This document shows positions 26,659 to 35,506 of a DNA stretch of 64,000 nt, piece after piece. The DNA comes from an uncultured Flavobacteriales bacterium (GTDB lineage: Bacteria; Bacteroidota; Bacteroidia; Flavobacteriales_D; Sanyastnellaceae). Position numbers and translations under genes: made by a program. Numbering within the stretch: the first letter of the stretch is position 1; each line of letters opens with the position of its first letter. Where the stretch lies: positions 1 to 64,000 of the forward strand of contig CAJQLF010000048.1 of NCBI GenBank assembly GCA_905479115.1. Reading direction: 5' to 3'. Under the pieces are notes generated by a model. It was not told where the DNA came from and did no database searches. It saw only the letters and a program-made list of their open reading frames with translations.

Positions 26659-27554
26659 GGCGACATCTGAGCATCTTCATCCGCGGAATGGCAATGGGAG
26701 CTGCTGATCTGGTTCCGGGCGTATCAGGAGGCACAATAGCCTTGATCACCGGGATTTACGATCCGCTTTTGCAAGCCATTTCTTCCATTAATCTCACGTT
26801 GCTGCGGGTGCTCAGATCGGAAGGTTTAGCCAGTGGATGGCGGAGCATCAATGGTTCTTTTCTCTTGGCACTGGCCGCGGGGATCGGGACCAGCATCATA
26901 GGCCTATCGGGGATACTGCATCACCTGCTTGAACATGAACGCACCCTGCTCTACGCCTTCTTTTTTGGGCTGGTTGCGTCCTCTATCCCCCTGATAGGAA
27001 GGGAGGTGCAAAAGTGGAATGGCGTTGCCATTGGTGCTTTTTTATTCGGAGCGGCCTTAACGTTTGCAATTGGCTCGCTTCCGCCGCTGTCCATAGAACC
27101 CGGGTATTTGTATTTGTTTGGTTGTGGTGCGTTGGCCGCTTGCGCCATGATATTGCCTGGGATATCCGGCAGCTTTATCCTCCTTTTACTGGGGGTTTAC
27201 AGTCCAGTCATAGCCGCCATCAAATCTTACGATGTGGTCACGGTTGCCGTGGTTGGAATTGGGGCAATCACCGGACTTCTGGGCTTTAGCCGCTTGCTTA
27301 GGCGATGGCTCGAAACATCACGCAACGGAATGATGGCGCTGTTGTCTGGATTCTTGTTAGGTTCTCTTCAAGCGCTGTGGCCTTGGAAAGAAAATGCCAT
27401 GCTACTGTACACCCATAGCGATGGCCGAGAGACCTGGTTGCAGACCAATGCGTGGCCTCAAAGTGAAGCGCTTTGGGGATGCTTGATTTGGACCTTGGTT
27501 GGCAGCGCAATCGTAATCGGCATGCATCGGATCGCGCAACACAGCTCCTCATGA
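26655..27554 (+). CDS. DUF368 polyprenyl-phosphate transporter (PopT-like)
   Basis: A 299-residue membrane protein with about eight hydrophobic segments and the duplicated DUF368 motif GAADLVPGVSGGTIALITGIYD, echoed in the second half by ILPGISGSFILLLLGVY. DUF368 proteins (PopT) have been reported to recycle undecaprenyl phosphate across the cytoplasmic membrane. The neighbouring murQ and the nearby glmM fit a cell-wall setting. Both ends overlap neighbouring genes by ATGA-type junctions. Confidence 0.88.
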   Translation: MRRHLSIFIRGMAMGAADLVPGVSGGTIALITGIYDPLLQAISSINLTLLRVLRSEGLASGWRSINGSFLLALAAGIGTSIIGLSGILHHLLEHERTLLYAFFFGLVASSIPLIGREVQKWNGVAIGAFLFGAALTFAIGSLPPLSIEPGYLYLFGCGALAACAMILPGISGSFILLLLGVYSPVIAAIKSYDVVTVAVVGIGAITGLLGFSRLLRRWLETSRNGMMALLSGFLLGSLQALWPWKENAMLLYTHSDGRETWLQTNAWPQSEALWGCLIWTLVGSAIVIGMHRIAQHSSS

Positions 27555-28315
27555 GCAAACGCCTTCGGTATGGAGTGCTCGGTCATCCTTTGGCTCACTC
27601 CCATTCACCCGCACTCTTTGCTGAGAGGTTCAATAAGCAAAGCCTGTCAGCGTGCTCCTATGAGCGATTTGAACGGCCCACACTGGAAGGCATCGCGGAG
27701 TGGCTTTCGCAAGAAGCGATGAATACGACAGCGCCTTTGCGCGGACTCAATGTGACTATCCCGTACAAGCGGACTATAATACCCTTCTTGACGGATTTGA
27801 CACCCGAAGCAACATCAGTGGGCGCGGTGAATGCCATCAAACCCACAAATTCGGGCTGGATAGGGCACAATACCGACGTTGAAGGCTTCCTGAAATCCCT
27901 GCGGCCATTTCTTCGATCTGAACACGAAAGGGCCCTGATTTTGGGCAATGGCGGTGCGGCGGCGGCTGTTCGTCACGGGCTTCAATCACTGGGCGTCGAA
28001 GCCGTGCACATTACCCGTTCCCCGGTCGAATGGCGTGCATTCCGTTATGCAGATTTAAACGCAGTGGCTGTCAATCACTTTAAGCTCATTGTGCAGTGCA
28101 CTCCCTTAGGCACTTATCCGCAAACCGACGCTTGCCTTCCGTTTCCGTGGGAAGGTGTGGGGGCCGGCCATTTGGTGGTGGACCTCGTCTACAATCCAGC
28201 GGAAACCCGCTTTCTTCAGCAAGCTAAAGCAGCTGGAGCGGAAACCCTGAATGGGAAGGATATGCTCATTGCACAGGCAGAGGCCGCGTGGAATTGGTGG
28301 AATTCGAAGGATTAA
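27551..28315 (+). CDS. aroE: shikimate dehydrogenase
   Basis: A 254-residue NADPH-dependent reductase of 3-dehydroshikimate in aromatic amino acid synthesis. GHPLAHSHSPALF binds substrate, GLNVTIPYK carries the catalytic Lys, GAVNAI and GHNTDVEGF complete the site, and GNGGAAAAVRHGL is the nucleotide loop. The ATG overlaps the DUF368 stop; a longer frame to 27473 lies inside that gene. Confidence 0.93.
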   Translation: MSKRLRYGVLGHPLAHSHSPALFAERFNKQSLSACSYERFERPTLEGIAEWLSQEAMNTTAPLRGLNVTIPYKRTIIPFLTDLTPEATSVGAVNAIKPTNSGWIGHNTDVEGFLKSLRPFLRSEHERALILGNGGAAAAVRHGLQSLGVEAVHITRSPVEWRAFRYADLNAVAVNHFKLIVQCTPLGTYPQTDACLPFPWEGVGAGHLVVDLVYNPAETRFLQQAKAAGAETLNGKDMLIAQAEAAWNWWNSKD

Positions 28316-28341
28316 GTGGCCATGGGCAGTACTTTTGCCTT

Positions 28342-29181
28342 GTGAATGAATTTGAAGGCCCCTACCTCCCTCCGACTGAACAAGAGGGTCCCGTAAAAAA
28401 TCTGGAGCAGCTACCCCTTTCTGATTTGATCCGCTCCATGCACGATCATTCTGACGCGGCTCACACTGCCGTTTCAAAGTGTCTACCTCAAATTGAAGCA
28501 TTTTTGGAGGCGCTCATTCCTCGGATGCAGCAAGGTGGCCGGTTGTTTTACATCGGTGCAGGCACCAGCGGTCGACTGGGCGTTGTTGACGCCAGTGAAT
28601 GTCCTCCCACCTTTGGAGTTGCACAAGACACCGTACAGGGCTGGATCGCTGGGGGAGATGGAGCACTGCGTGTCGCCGTTGAAGGTGCTGAAGATGATAT
28701 GGATGGAGCCTGGAAAGATTTAAAGTCTGCACTGCCTGCAGAGAATGACACCTTGGTTGGTATAGCGGCATCCGGGCGCACTCCTTACGTGATTGGAGGC
28801 CTGCGAGCAGCCAATGCGGCAGGATTGCTCACGGGATGCATCACCTGCAACCCCGATTCAATCGCTGAGAAGGAAGCGCAATTTCCCATGGTTGCCGTCA
28901 CCGGTCCCGAATTCATCACCGGCAGCACGCGACTCAATGCCGGCACTGCCACGAAATTGATCTTGAACCTGATTACCACAACGGCCATGGTGCAATTGGG
29001 TCACGTTCGAGGGTCGAAAATGATTGATATGCAGCTGTCCAATTTAAAACTGGTAGAACGCGGAGTGCGGATGATCAGCGAAGCAACAGGATGTTCGGCA
29101 ACAGCCGCAAGAGCAGCGCTGGATTCTGCGGGGAATGTGCGGGATGCCATCGATCAATTGAGCGGACATGCACACACTTGA
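28342..29181 (+). CDS. murQ: N-acetylmuramic acid 6-phosphate etherase
   Basis: MurQ cleaves the lactyl ether of MurNAc-6-P in cell-wall recycling. The SIS domain shows GGRLFYIGAGTSGRLGVVDASECPPTFG, ASGRTPYVIGG and GSTRLNAGTATKLILNLITT, and a short helical tail follows. The start is uncertain: GTG at 28342 gives 279 residues, close to the family norm and 26 bp after aroE; a GTG at 28288 would overlap aroE. No PTS transporter is adjacent, as expected in Bacteroidota. Confidence 0.9.
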   Translation: MNEFEGPYLPPTEQEGPVKNLEQLPLSDLIRSMHDHSDAAHTAVSKCLPQIEAFLEALIPRMQQGGRLFYIGAGTSGRLGVVDASECPPTFGVAQDTVQGWIAGGDGALRVAVEGAEDDMDGAWKDLKSALPAENDTLVGIAASGRTPYVIGGLRAANAAGLLTGCITCNPDSIAEKEAQFPMVAVTGPEFITGSTRLNAGTATKLILNLITTTAMVQLGHVRGSKMIDMQLSNLKLVERGVRMISEATGCSATAARAALDSAGNVRDAIDQLSGHAHT

Positions 29182-29749
29182 GCCGTATTACGCTTGGCGC
29201 AATCATTACATCGCCAGCGAAGATGCAAGGAGTCCGTTTTTTGAACGAACGTACAGCGAGTTCGAATATTCGACCAAGGTGTACAATTACTTCATTCATC
29301 CTCAGTGGGATTCGATTCATTCCTCCACGCTATTTTGCAAAATCTTGTTTGTGGACTACGACGAGCGGTTTGCCATCATCGAATTCATTGGTGAGTGGAA
29401 TGACTGCCTGTACAATGACATCATGCAATTTAAGCGTGAGGTGGTCGACGTTCTCATGGCTGAAGGCATTTCTCGCTTCATACTCATCGGTGAAAACGTT
29501 TTGAATTTTCATTTCAGTGACGACTGCTACTACGAGGAATGGTTCGATGAAGTGACCGAGGAAGACGGCTGGATTGCCCTGCTCAACTTTAGAGAGCATG
29601 TAATTGATGACATGAAGTCAATCGATTTGGATAGTTACTTTGTCTTAGGTGGCGAACTCAATGAATTGGGTTGGCGTACACTTTCTCCTGCCCACCTGTA
29701 TGAACGCATTGACGATTGTGTCAACCAGCGCTTTGGTGTCATTGGTTAG
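29168..29749 (+). CDS. conserved-looking hypothetical protein
   Basis: A 193-residue soluble protein rich in aromatic and acidic residues (YYAWRNHY, FEYSTKVYNYFIHPQWDSI, DDCYYEEWFDEVTEEDGW). It has no signal peptide, membrane segment or recognised catalytic motif. Its ATG overlaps the murQ stop by 14 nt, so it is translated from the same mRNA as murQ. I do not recognise a named domain. Confidence 0.75.
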   Translation: MHTLEPYYAWRNHYIASEDARSPFFERTYSEFEYSTKVYNYFIHPQWDSIHSSTLFCKILFVDYDERFAIIEFIGEWNDCLYNDIMQFKREVVDVLMAEGISRFILIGENVLNFHFSDDCYYEEWFDEVTEEDGWIALLNFREHVIDDMKSIDLDSYFVLGGELNELGWRTLSPAHLYERIDDCVNQRFGVIG

Positions 29750-29772
29750 CAGCACGCTGCACGCTCCTTCCG

Positions 29773-30618
29773 TCAAAACCCTTCAATCGCGCCTAACCCA
29801 AACAACGCGAAATCCAATCGGACAGGATCAACTGAATCCACCTGCCTCAAGCTATTCATCAATTCTTCGACGGCCTTCCAATCACTGGCTTTGCGATCGA
29901 GCAAACCTAATTTTCTCCCCACGTTACCCGTGTGTACGTCCAACGGAATCATCAATTGACCGGGCTTAATCTCCGTCCAAATTCCAAAATCTACCCCGCG
30001 CCTAGCGGGCCGCACCATCCAACGCAGGAACATGTTCAAGCGTTTGGTAGCTGAACCCCGTTGTGGTGAGGCAACGTGTTTCTGGGTGCGACCTGCTTCG
30101 AAACCACGGCGAGCTGCCGCTGCAAAAAACCGGTCATGAAATACGCGCAGGTGGCCTTCTACCGTTGGAGCATCAGATGAAGAAATCGGCAAAAATGCTT
30201 GCTCAAGGGATGCGTATTGACCCATTAGGCCTTGCAAGGCATGCAAAAAGAGCTCTGCATCTCTTGGCTGAAACGTGCGATGGACAAAATCAGCCGCGGC
30301 CCCTTTCAATTCTGCGGGTGTAGCCTGTCGAATGAATTCAGCTGGAGCATTGTCCATTCGCTCAATGAACTTCGAGGCACTATTGAGAATGGTCTTGCGC
30401 TGGCCCCACGCGAGAGAAGCGGCAATAAAGCCTGCCAGTTCGATATCCCGGGGATTTGAAAACCGATGGGGCACTGAGATAGGATCATCCTCAATAAACC
30501 CCGCTCTCTCGTACTGCTCCGCTTTTTCAAGCAGAAAAGCGCACATCTCTGAGTCCACCTGCCCTCGTCCATCCCCAGAGCTTGTTCTTTTTTCACGCTT
30601 CTTCATTTGCTTGGCCAT
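29773..30618 (-). CDS. TIGR02757/DUF2400 family protein
   Basis: A 281-residue protein matching TIGR02757: FIEDDPISVPHRFSNPRDIELAGFIAASLAWGQRKTI (read in parts), RRPARRGVDFGIW-type RPARRGVDFGIWTEIKPGQLMIPLDVHTG and GRKLGLLDRKASDWKAVEE. The C-terminal region resembles HhH base-excision glycosylases without a clear catalytic Lys. Function is unknown. The start MAKQMKKREKR at 30618 is 32 bp from the divergent BatA start. Confidence 0.82.
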   Translation of the reverse strand: MAKQMKKREKRTSSGDGRGQVDSEMCAFLLEKAEQYERAGFIEDDPISVPHRFSNPRDIELAGFIAASLAWGQRKTILNSASKFIERMDNAPAEFIRQATPAELKGAAADFVHRTFQPRDAELFLHALQGLMGQYASLEQAFLPISSSDAPTVEGHLRVFHDRFFAAAARRGFEAGRTQKHVASPQRGSATKRLNMFLRWMVRPARRGVDFGIWTEIKPGQLMIPLDVHTGNVGRKLGLLDRKASDWKAVEELMNSLRQVDSVDPVRLDFALFGLGAIEGF

Positions 30619-30636
30619 CACCTGCAAAATTGGACC

Positions 30637-30644
30637 TAAATTTG
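30637..30644 (+). promoter_or_regulatory. -7 box abutting the BatA start
   Basis: TAAATTTG is an exact TAnnTTTG match ending 6 nt before the ATG at 30651. A divergent CAATTTTG at 30625-30632 on the minus strand lies 6 nt before the TIGR02757 start. Confidence 0.5.
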
Positions 30645-30650
30645 CACCGA

Positions 30651-32699
30651 ATGGAATTTGTGCATCCAGAAATACTTTGGGGTCTTGGTGCACTGGCTAT
30701 TCCGATAGTCATTCACCTGCTTCATTTCAGACGTTTCAAGCGGGTTCGCTTCTCGCAAGTCTCCTTTCTCAAGGATGTCCAGCGGGAGACCAAAGCCACC
30801 CAGCAAATCAAGCATTGGTGGATTCTTCTTCTTCGACTGCTGGCTTTTGCTGCTATTGTTCTTGCTTTTGCTCAGCCCAAGCTGATCTCCATGCAAGGAA
30901 CCGGGACCTCGGGGAACACTGGCCACGCGGTCTCTTTGTTCGTCGACAACAGCCTTTCCATGCAGGGTATGGGAGAAGAAGGCCAACTCTTCCAATCCGC
31001 CCGAAACAAGGCCTCTTTGGTGCTTGACCAATACAAACCAACAGACCAATTTCAAGTTCTCACCAATGACTTTTCCGGTCGTGACCAGACTTTCCTAACC
31101 AAGGATCAGGCGCTGGAGCGGATTGAATCCATTCAAATCGGCCCATACACCCAATCACTTTCCTCTGTGGTACAGCGGGCTTCCAATCAGCTCAACAAAG
31201 CGACAGACCGACAACGGACAGCCTACCTCTTCTCGGACTTGCAAAAAACAACGCATCAAATACCGTTGGATGCAGCGCTTCCAGACAGCGGAATTCAATG
31301 GCTTTTTGTTCCTGAAATTGCGGGCAACACCCCCAACATTTGGGTCGATTCCGTTTGGTTTACGGAGCCCATGCGGATCAGCGAACGCCCCGCCGCATTG
31401 CAAGTGCGCTTGAGGCACAATTCCAAGACTTCCGTCGATGCCGTTCCTCTTTCATTGCGTGTGAACGGTGAGCGAGTCGCCATGGGTACTTTCAACATCG
31501 TTCCGGGAATCCCAACGGATACGGTTCTCCGCTTTACCCTCGGTAAGCCCGGCATCCAACAAGGTACTGTGCACATTGAGGATGCCCCAATTCGATTCGA
31601 TGACGACTGGTATTTTGGGTATGACGTCGTGGATCAAATCCAAATCGCCTTGCTGACCAGCAAACCCAACAGTTCAGTCAGCACCTCGATTAAGCGGCTG
31701 TTCTCCACGGCCCAAGACTTGTACAGCCTCACGGTGCAAACTCAGTGGACCCCGGGGTCGTTGACCGAGCGTCACTGCATCATCTTGAGCGAATGGCCCA
31801 TTCAAGGCACTGGTTTTGCCAATGCCATGGAGGCCTTCTGCTCCGCTGGAGGGACGTTGGTCATTTTGCCCCAATTTGAAGCCGTGGATCCGTCCTTGCT
31901 CTCGGCATTGGGGACATCTCCTCAAAACCAATGGATGGAACAGTCCGACCGTGTGCAGCGACTGGTGTCGGAGCACCCTTTCTTTCAGCATATGTTTGAT
32001 CGAATTCCGGAGCGCATGGATTTACCTGTGATTGAGGCGATGTGGGATCGAACATTGGCACCTCAAGAAGAAGCTCTCGCTTGGACTGAACGAGGCCGTC
32101 CCTTCCTGACCCGCTTGCCGATTGGCCAAGGACAAGCCTTCCTTTTTTCTACCAATGGAGACGAGGACCAAACAAACCTCACAAGGCATGCCTTGTGGGT
32201 TCCCATGGTGCTGCGAATGGCAGAACAATCTGCCGCAGGCAGCATCCACCAGGGTGAAATTGGTAAGTTCAGCACCTGGGCATTGGACGTTGAGTGTGAA
32301 AACACCGCGGAGTTGGCATTGGAAGGCGACCAACGATGGCTTCCAGAGGTGCGACAAACGGGAACTGAACTCCGCATAAGCCTCGAAGGCGTGCCACTGG
32401 ATGCCGGTCATTTCACCTTGACGGAGTCAGGACGTCCATTGGCCTCCCTTGGCCTCAATCAGGACAGAGACGAATCTGATCATGCAGCCTTCGATCTCCT
32501 TGGCTTCGAGTCCCAGTGGTATGACCGTGGCTGGCCGTCCATGAAACTCATTGCAGCGACCAGTTCGACTCTTCCGCAAGTCATCCAACGCATCGAACAA
32601 GGCACGCCCCTTTGGAAGGCATGTGTTTTGCTCGCACTTATCGCCCTTTCACTCGAGACAATACTCCTCCGCGCATGGAAACAATCATCAAAGGCGTAA
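30651..32699 (+). CDS. BatA-domain membrane protein
   Basis: A 682-residue protein with the BatA N-terminal double-helix hairpin (MEFVHPEILWGLGALAIPIVIHLLHFRRF, then a second helix ILLLRLLAFAAIVLAFAQP). A von Willebrand A-like segment follows (SLFVDNSLSMQGMGEEG, a DxSxS-type metal site), then a long periplasmic region and a C-terminal helix (VLLALIALSLETILLRAW). Bat proteins in Bacteroidota affect stress resistance and envelope integrity. It stands apart from any Bat/MoxR cluster and overlaps the next gene by 25 nt. Confidence 0.85.
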   Translation: MEFVHPEILWGLGALAIPIVIHLLHFRRFKRVRFSQVSFLKDVQRETKATQQIKHWWILLLRLLAFAAIVLAFAQPKLISMQGTGTSGNTGHAVSLFVDNSLSMQGMGEEGQLFQSARNKASLVLDQYKPTDQFQVLTNDFSGRDQTFLTKDQALERIESIQIGPYTQSLSSVVQRASNQLNKATDRQRTAYLFSDLQKTTHQIPLDAALPDSGIQWLFVPEIAGNTPNIWVDSVWFTEPMRISERPAALQVRLRHNSKTSVDAVPLSLRVNGERVAMGTFNIVPGIPTDTVLRFTLGKPGIQQGTVHIEDAPIRFDDDWYFGYDVVDQIQIALLTSKPNSSVSTSIKRLFSTAQDLYSLTVQTQWTPGSLTERHCIILSEWPIQGTGFANAMEAFCSAGGTLVILPQFEAVDPSLLSALGTSPQNQWMEQSDRVQRLVSEHPFFQHMFDRIPERMDLPVIEAMWDRTLAPQEEALAWTERGRPFLTRLPIGQGQAFLFSTNGDEDQTNLTRHALWVPMVLRMAEQSAAGSIHQGEIGKFSTWALDVECENTAELALEGDQRWLPEVRQTGTELRISLEGVPLDAGHFTLTESGRPLASLGLNQDRDESDHAAFDLLGFESQWYDRGWPSMKLIAATSSTLPQVIQRIEQGTPLWKACVLLALIALSLETILLRAWKQSSKA

Positions 32700-33928
32700 C
32701 CATCGCCGATGTGGGCAGTGCCCACCATGGCAAGCAACGCGACGTGCTCATTAAAAATGGCATCATTGCAGGCCTGGAAGAACACATAGAGACTCCAGCA
32801 AACGCCCAGATCTGGGACGAACCTGGCTCCCGACTTTCAACGGGATGGGTCGATTTACAAGCAGATTTCGCCGATCCCGGAAATGAGCAAAAAGAAGGCC
32901 TTGAAAACGGCTGCAGGGCGGCACAGGCAGGCGGGTTTACTCATGTGGTCTTGAACGTTGGTCAACACCCTGTGCCAGACAACAAAGGGGCAATCGCCTA
33001 CCTCCAATCGCGGTCGGCTGAATTTGCATCGCACATCTGGCCGTTAGCGAGCCTGTCACAAGGCCAAAAAGGCGAACAACTCTCAGAAATGTATGACTTG
33101 GCAGCAGGTGGAGCCGTCGGATTCACAGACGATGGCCCGGTCAATCGTACCGAATTGCTCCGGCGCGCACTGGAATACACCACAGGAATGTCCACCCCCG
33201 TGATCACCTGTCCCTTGAACTTGGGGCTGAATGCGCATCCCATGATGCACGAAGGTGAGCAGAGCACTTTGATGGGAGTCGTAGGCAACCCCTCCATTTC
33301 GGAAACCATGCGCATCAAGCGCGATTTGGATATCTTGAGGTATACAGGAGGAAAGCTGCACTTCTCCTGCATCAGTGCAGCTGAATCCGTTTCGCTCATT
33401 CGACTAGCCAAAGCCGAAGGGCTGCCTGTTACGTGTGCCACGTCTGCTCATCATATGTTCTTCATCGATGAGGATCTGGCCGACTTTGACGGCACCTTAA
33501 AGGTGATGCCCCCTTTTCGAAGTGAAACAGACCGAAAAGCACTTTGCGAAGGAGTTTTAGATGGCACCATTGACGCCATTATTTCGGATCATCGCCCAGA
33601 AGATCTGGAGCACCATGATGTCGAGTTTGCATTGGCGCCATTTGGCCTAACGAGCATTGAGTCCGTCTATCCCGTAGCTCTTTCAGCACTTGGAACCACT
33701 GAGAAGGCCCAAGCTGCCTTAATCCGGGCACTCACTTCAGGTCCCCGATCTGTTCTTGGTATGGCAGTCCCCTCCATCGAAGTGAACCAACCCGCAGACC
33801 TCACCTGGTACCACCCTGAAAAAGCTTGGAAATCACCCCATGTCTCGCATGGTGTCAATCGAGCCTCCTATTCAGGTCGCCAGCAGGGATTCCAAGGCAC
33901 AGGAACTCCTCTCGGTACGCTGCGCTAA
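32675..33928 (+). CDS. dihydroorotase-like protein lacking the HxH metal motif
   Basis: A 417-residue amidohydrolase-fold protein with the outline of dihydroorotase (VDLQADFADPGNEQKE, GGFTHVVL, HFSCISAAESVSLIRLAKAEG, SDHRPED, APFGLTSIES). In active enzymes the first motif is D-x-H-x-H-x-R; here it reads D-L-Q-A-D-F, so both zinc-ligand histidines are absent. It may therefore be a non-catalytic PyrC-like subunit or have altered chemistry. Such forms seem common in Bacteroidota. It overlaps the end of the BatA gene. Confidence 0.8.
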   Translation: METIIKGVTIADVGSAHHGKQRDVLIKNGIIAGLEEHIETPANAQIWDEPGSRLSTGWVDLQADFADPGNEQKEGLENGCRAAQAGGFTHVVLNVGQHPVPDNKGAIAYLQSRSAEFASHIWPLASLSQGQKGEQLSEMYDLAAGGAVGFTDDGPVNRTELLRRALEYTTGMSTPVITCPLNLGLNAHPMMHEGEQSTLMGVVGNPSISETMRIKRDLDILRYTGGKLHFSCISAAESVSLIRLAKAEGLPVTCATSAHHMFFIDEDLADFDGTLKVMPPFRSETDRKALCEGVLDGTIDAIISDHRPEDLEHHDVEFALAPFGLTSIESVYPVALSALGTTEKAQAALIRALTSGPRSVLGMAVPSIEVNQPADLTWYHPEKAWKSPHVSHGVNRASYSGRQQGFQGTGTPLGTLR

Positions 33929-33935
33929 CCTAAAA

Positions 33936-34262
33936 TCAAGCCTCTCCCTGAGGACCGCTGAATGTCAGAGGCATCGCAGGATCTTGATTCCCTTTGGGAG
34001 CTTGAATCGGTCCTTGCTGCTTTTCAAATCGCTGAACATTTTCATTCAGAGCATGAAGCAATCGTTTCGCGTGATGCGGAGCCAAGATGATGCGGCTGCG
34101 CACCTGAGCCTGCCCCATTCCAGGCATCACCTGTGCAAAGTCAACCACAAATTCAACCGGACTGTGCGTGATGACAGCGAGGTTCGAATATATTCCTGAA
34201 GCCAGATCTTCAGGGAGATCGATGTTCAATTTTTTCTTTTTCGCGTTTTCGTCTTGTGCCAT
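33936..34262 (-). CDS. DUF3467 domain-containing protein
   Basis: A 108-residue protein whose core matches DUF3467 (GIYSNLAVITHSPVEFVVDFAQVMPG, RSRIILAPHHAKRLLHALNENV; read in parts). The family is small, soluble and of unknown function. A Lys-rich N-terminus and a Pro/Gln-rich C-terminus flank it. It is convergent with the dihydroorotase-like gene, 7 bp away. Confidence 0.85.
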   Translation of the reverse strand: MAQDENAKKKKLNIDLPEDLASGIYSNLAVITHSPVEFVVDFAQVMPGMGQAQVRSRIILAPHHAKRLLHALNENVQRFEKQQGPIQAPKGNQDPAMPLTFSGPQGEA

Positions 34263-34304
34263 TATTCGTCAATTTATGCTCTGATTATTTCCTAACATTT
34301 TCAG

Positions 34305-35042
34305 TCAATTTCCCGATCCATTTGCTGTATTTAAATCCAAATCAAGCAATTCATTCAACCCCCTCACCCTGCGCCAAATCTGTGGTTGAGTCGGCGCGTC
34401 GGATGCATCATAGTGCACCTGCTTCCAGCCAGCTAAACGCGCACCGTGCACATCACACTCAAGATCGTCTCCGATCATGATGGCCTTACGCACCTCAGAA
34501 TCCGCCAATTTCAAGGTTCGGTCGAAGGCCTCTTTTCTTGGCTTTTTATATCCCAAAGCGTCGCTGGTAAACACCGAATCAAAAAACGGTGCAAGACCTG
34601 AATTGGCCATCTTGATGTGCTGTACCTCCTCAAATCCATTGGTGAGAATGAACATGCGATGGCCCCTGGCCTTTAAGGTCCGGCAAACCTCAATGGCGCC
34701 ATCAATCAAAGCGGTGCGGTAGGGCGCCCTCTGCACATAAGCCTCGCCCAATGCTTCTGCCATGGAATCCATCCCGTCAAAGGGAACCAACCCCAACTCC
34801 TCCATGGCTCGCCGGAACCGCAAGGGGCGAAGTTCTTGCTGAGTCAATCTCCCCTCTCTGTATGCCTTCCAACACTTTTCATTCTCCACTTCATAGACCG
34901 AAATAAACGTATCCACTTCCCGGTGCTCTGGGAGGTTAGGCTGGGCCAACTCTACAAAAATCTCTTGCAAAGCCTCTCTTGAATTGCGATCAAAATCCCA
35001 TAGCGTACGATCCAAATCAAAGAATAAATCAGCTCTCACCAT
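34305..35042 (-). CDS. HAD hydrolase, YjjG-type nucleotidase
   Basis: A 245-residue haloacid dehalogenase phosphatase. Motif I is FFDLDRTLWDFD (nucleophile Asp), motif II LTNG, motif III Lys in GYKKPRKEAF and motif IV IGDDLECDVHGA. The sequence is closest to the YjjG pyrimidine-nucleotide phosphatases that clear non-canonical nucleotides. Two genes upstream is upp, another pyrimidine gene. A TACCTTTA box ends 4 nt before the ATG. Confidence 0.87.
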   Translation of the reverse strand: MVRADLFFDLDRTLWDFDRNSREALQEIFVELAQPNLPEHREVDTFISVYEVENEKCWKAYREGRLTQQELRPLRFRRAMEELGLVPFDGMDSMAEALGEAYVQRAPYRTALIDGAIEVCRTLKARGHRMFILTNGFEEVQHIKMANSGLAPFFDSVFTSDALGYKKPRKEAFDRTLKLADSEVRKAIMIGDDLECDVHGARLAGWKQVHYDASDAPTQPQIWRRVRGLNELLDLDLNTANGSGN

Positions 35043-35046
35043 GGCC

Positions 35047-35054
35047 TAAAGGTA
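35047..35054 (-). promoter_or_regulatory. -7-like box abutting the HAD gene start
   Basis: TACCTTTA (one mismatch to TAnnTTTG) ends 4 nt (GGCC) before the ATG at 35042, in the 19-bp gap after the preceding gene. Confidence 0.35.
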
Positions 35055-35061
35055 CACCAGT

Positions 35062-35499
35062 CTAAACAATGGGAACCGCCCAATACGACAAGGCTGTGAG
35101 CACGAATGCCCAGATGACAAAAGCCAAAATGAGGATCCACGGCATGCGCTCATCCCGATGGTAGTATTTCGCAGCTAGCAAAGCCGAAATCGGAACGGAA
35201 ATCATTCCTGAAACGACCAGCAACCCCCACATCCCGAACTTCCGACGAAACTGAACAACACGCCGCCTCTTTGACGTAAAGAATGGACGTTTTGGCTCCT
35301 TTTCACCTCGAAATTTCGCCCATTTATTTAGCATCCACTTGCCGAAATAAAAGAAAAGCAACACGCCAATCCCCGCTCCCACTGAACTCACCAAAACCGT
35401 TGTCAGGAATCCCCAGCCGCGCGCCACCATCAAGGACGGAGTTACCAAAAATTTGACAACTGCTGCAATGGACCAAAAAATAAGTTCCGTAAATGCCAT
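35062..35499 (-). CDS. small membrane protein, unknown function
   Basis: A 145-residue protein beginning MAFTELIFWSIAAVVKF with four predicted membrane segments (residues about 4-25, 28-52, 88-110 and 118-140) and a highly basic cytoplasmic loop between the second and third (KRRRVVQFRRKFG). I do not recognise a family. It starts 7 bp after the upp stop, so it is probably co-transcribed with upp. An upstream start at 35541 overlaps upp. Confidence 0.7.
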   Translation of the reverse strand: MAFTELIFWSIAAVVKFLVTPSLMVARGWGFLTTVLVSSVGAGIGVLLFFYFGKWMLNKWAKFRGEKEPKRPFFTSKRRRVVQFRRKFGMWGLLVVSGMISVPISALLAAKYYHRDERMPWILILAFVIWAFVLTALSYWAVPIV

Positions 35500-35506
35500 G
35501 TTTTCT

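Noticed and set aside
29749-29762. Hairpin GCAG-CACG-CTGC between convergent genes
   Set aside because: Four-bp stem with no T run; too weak to call a terminator.
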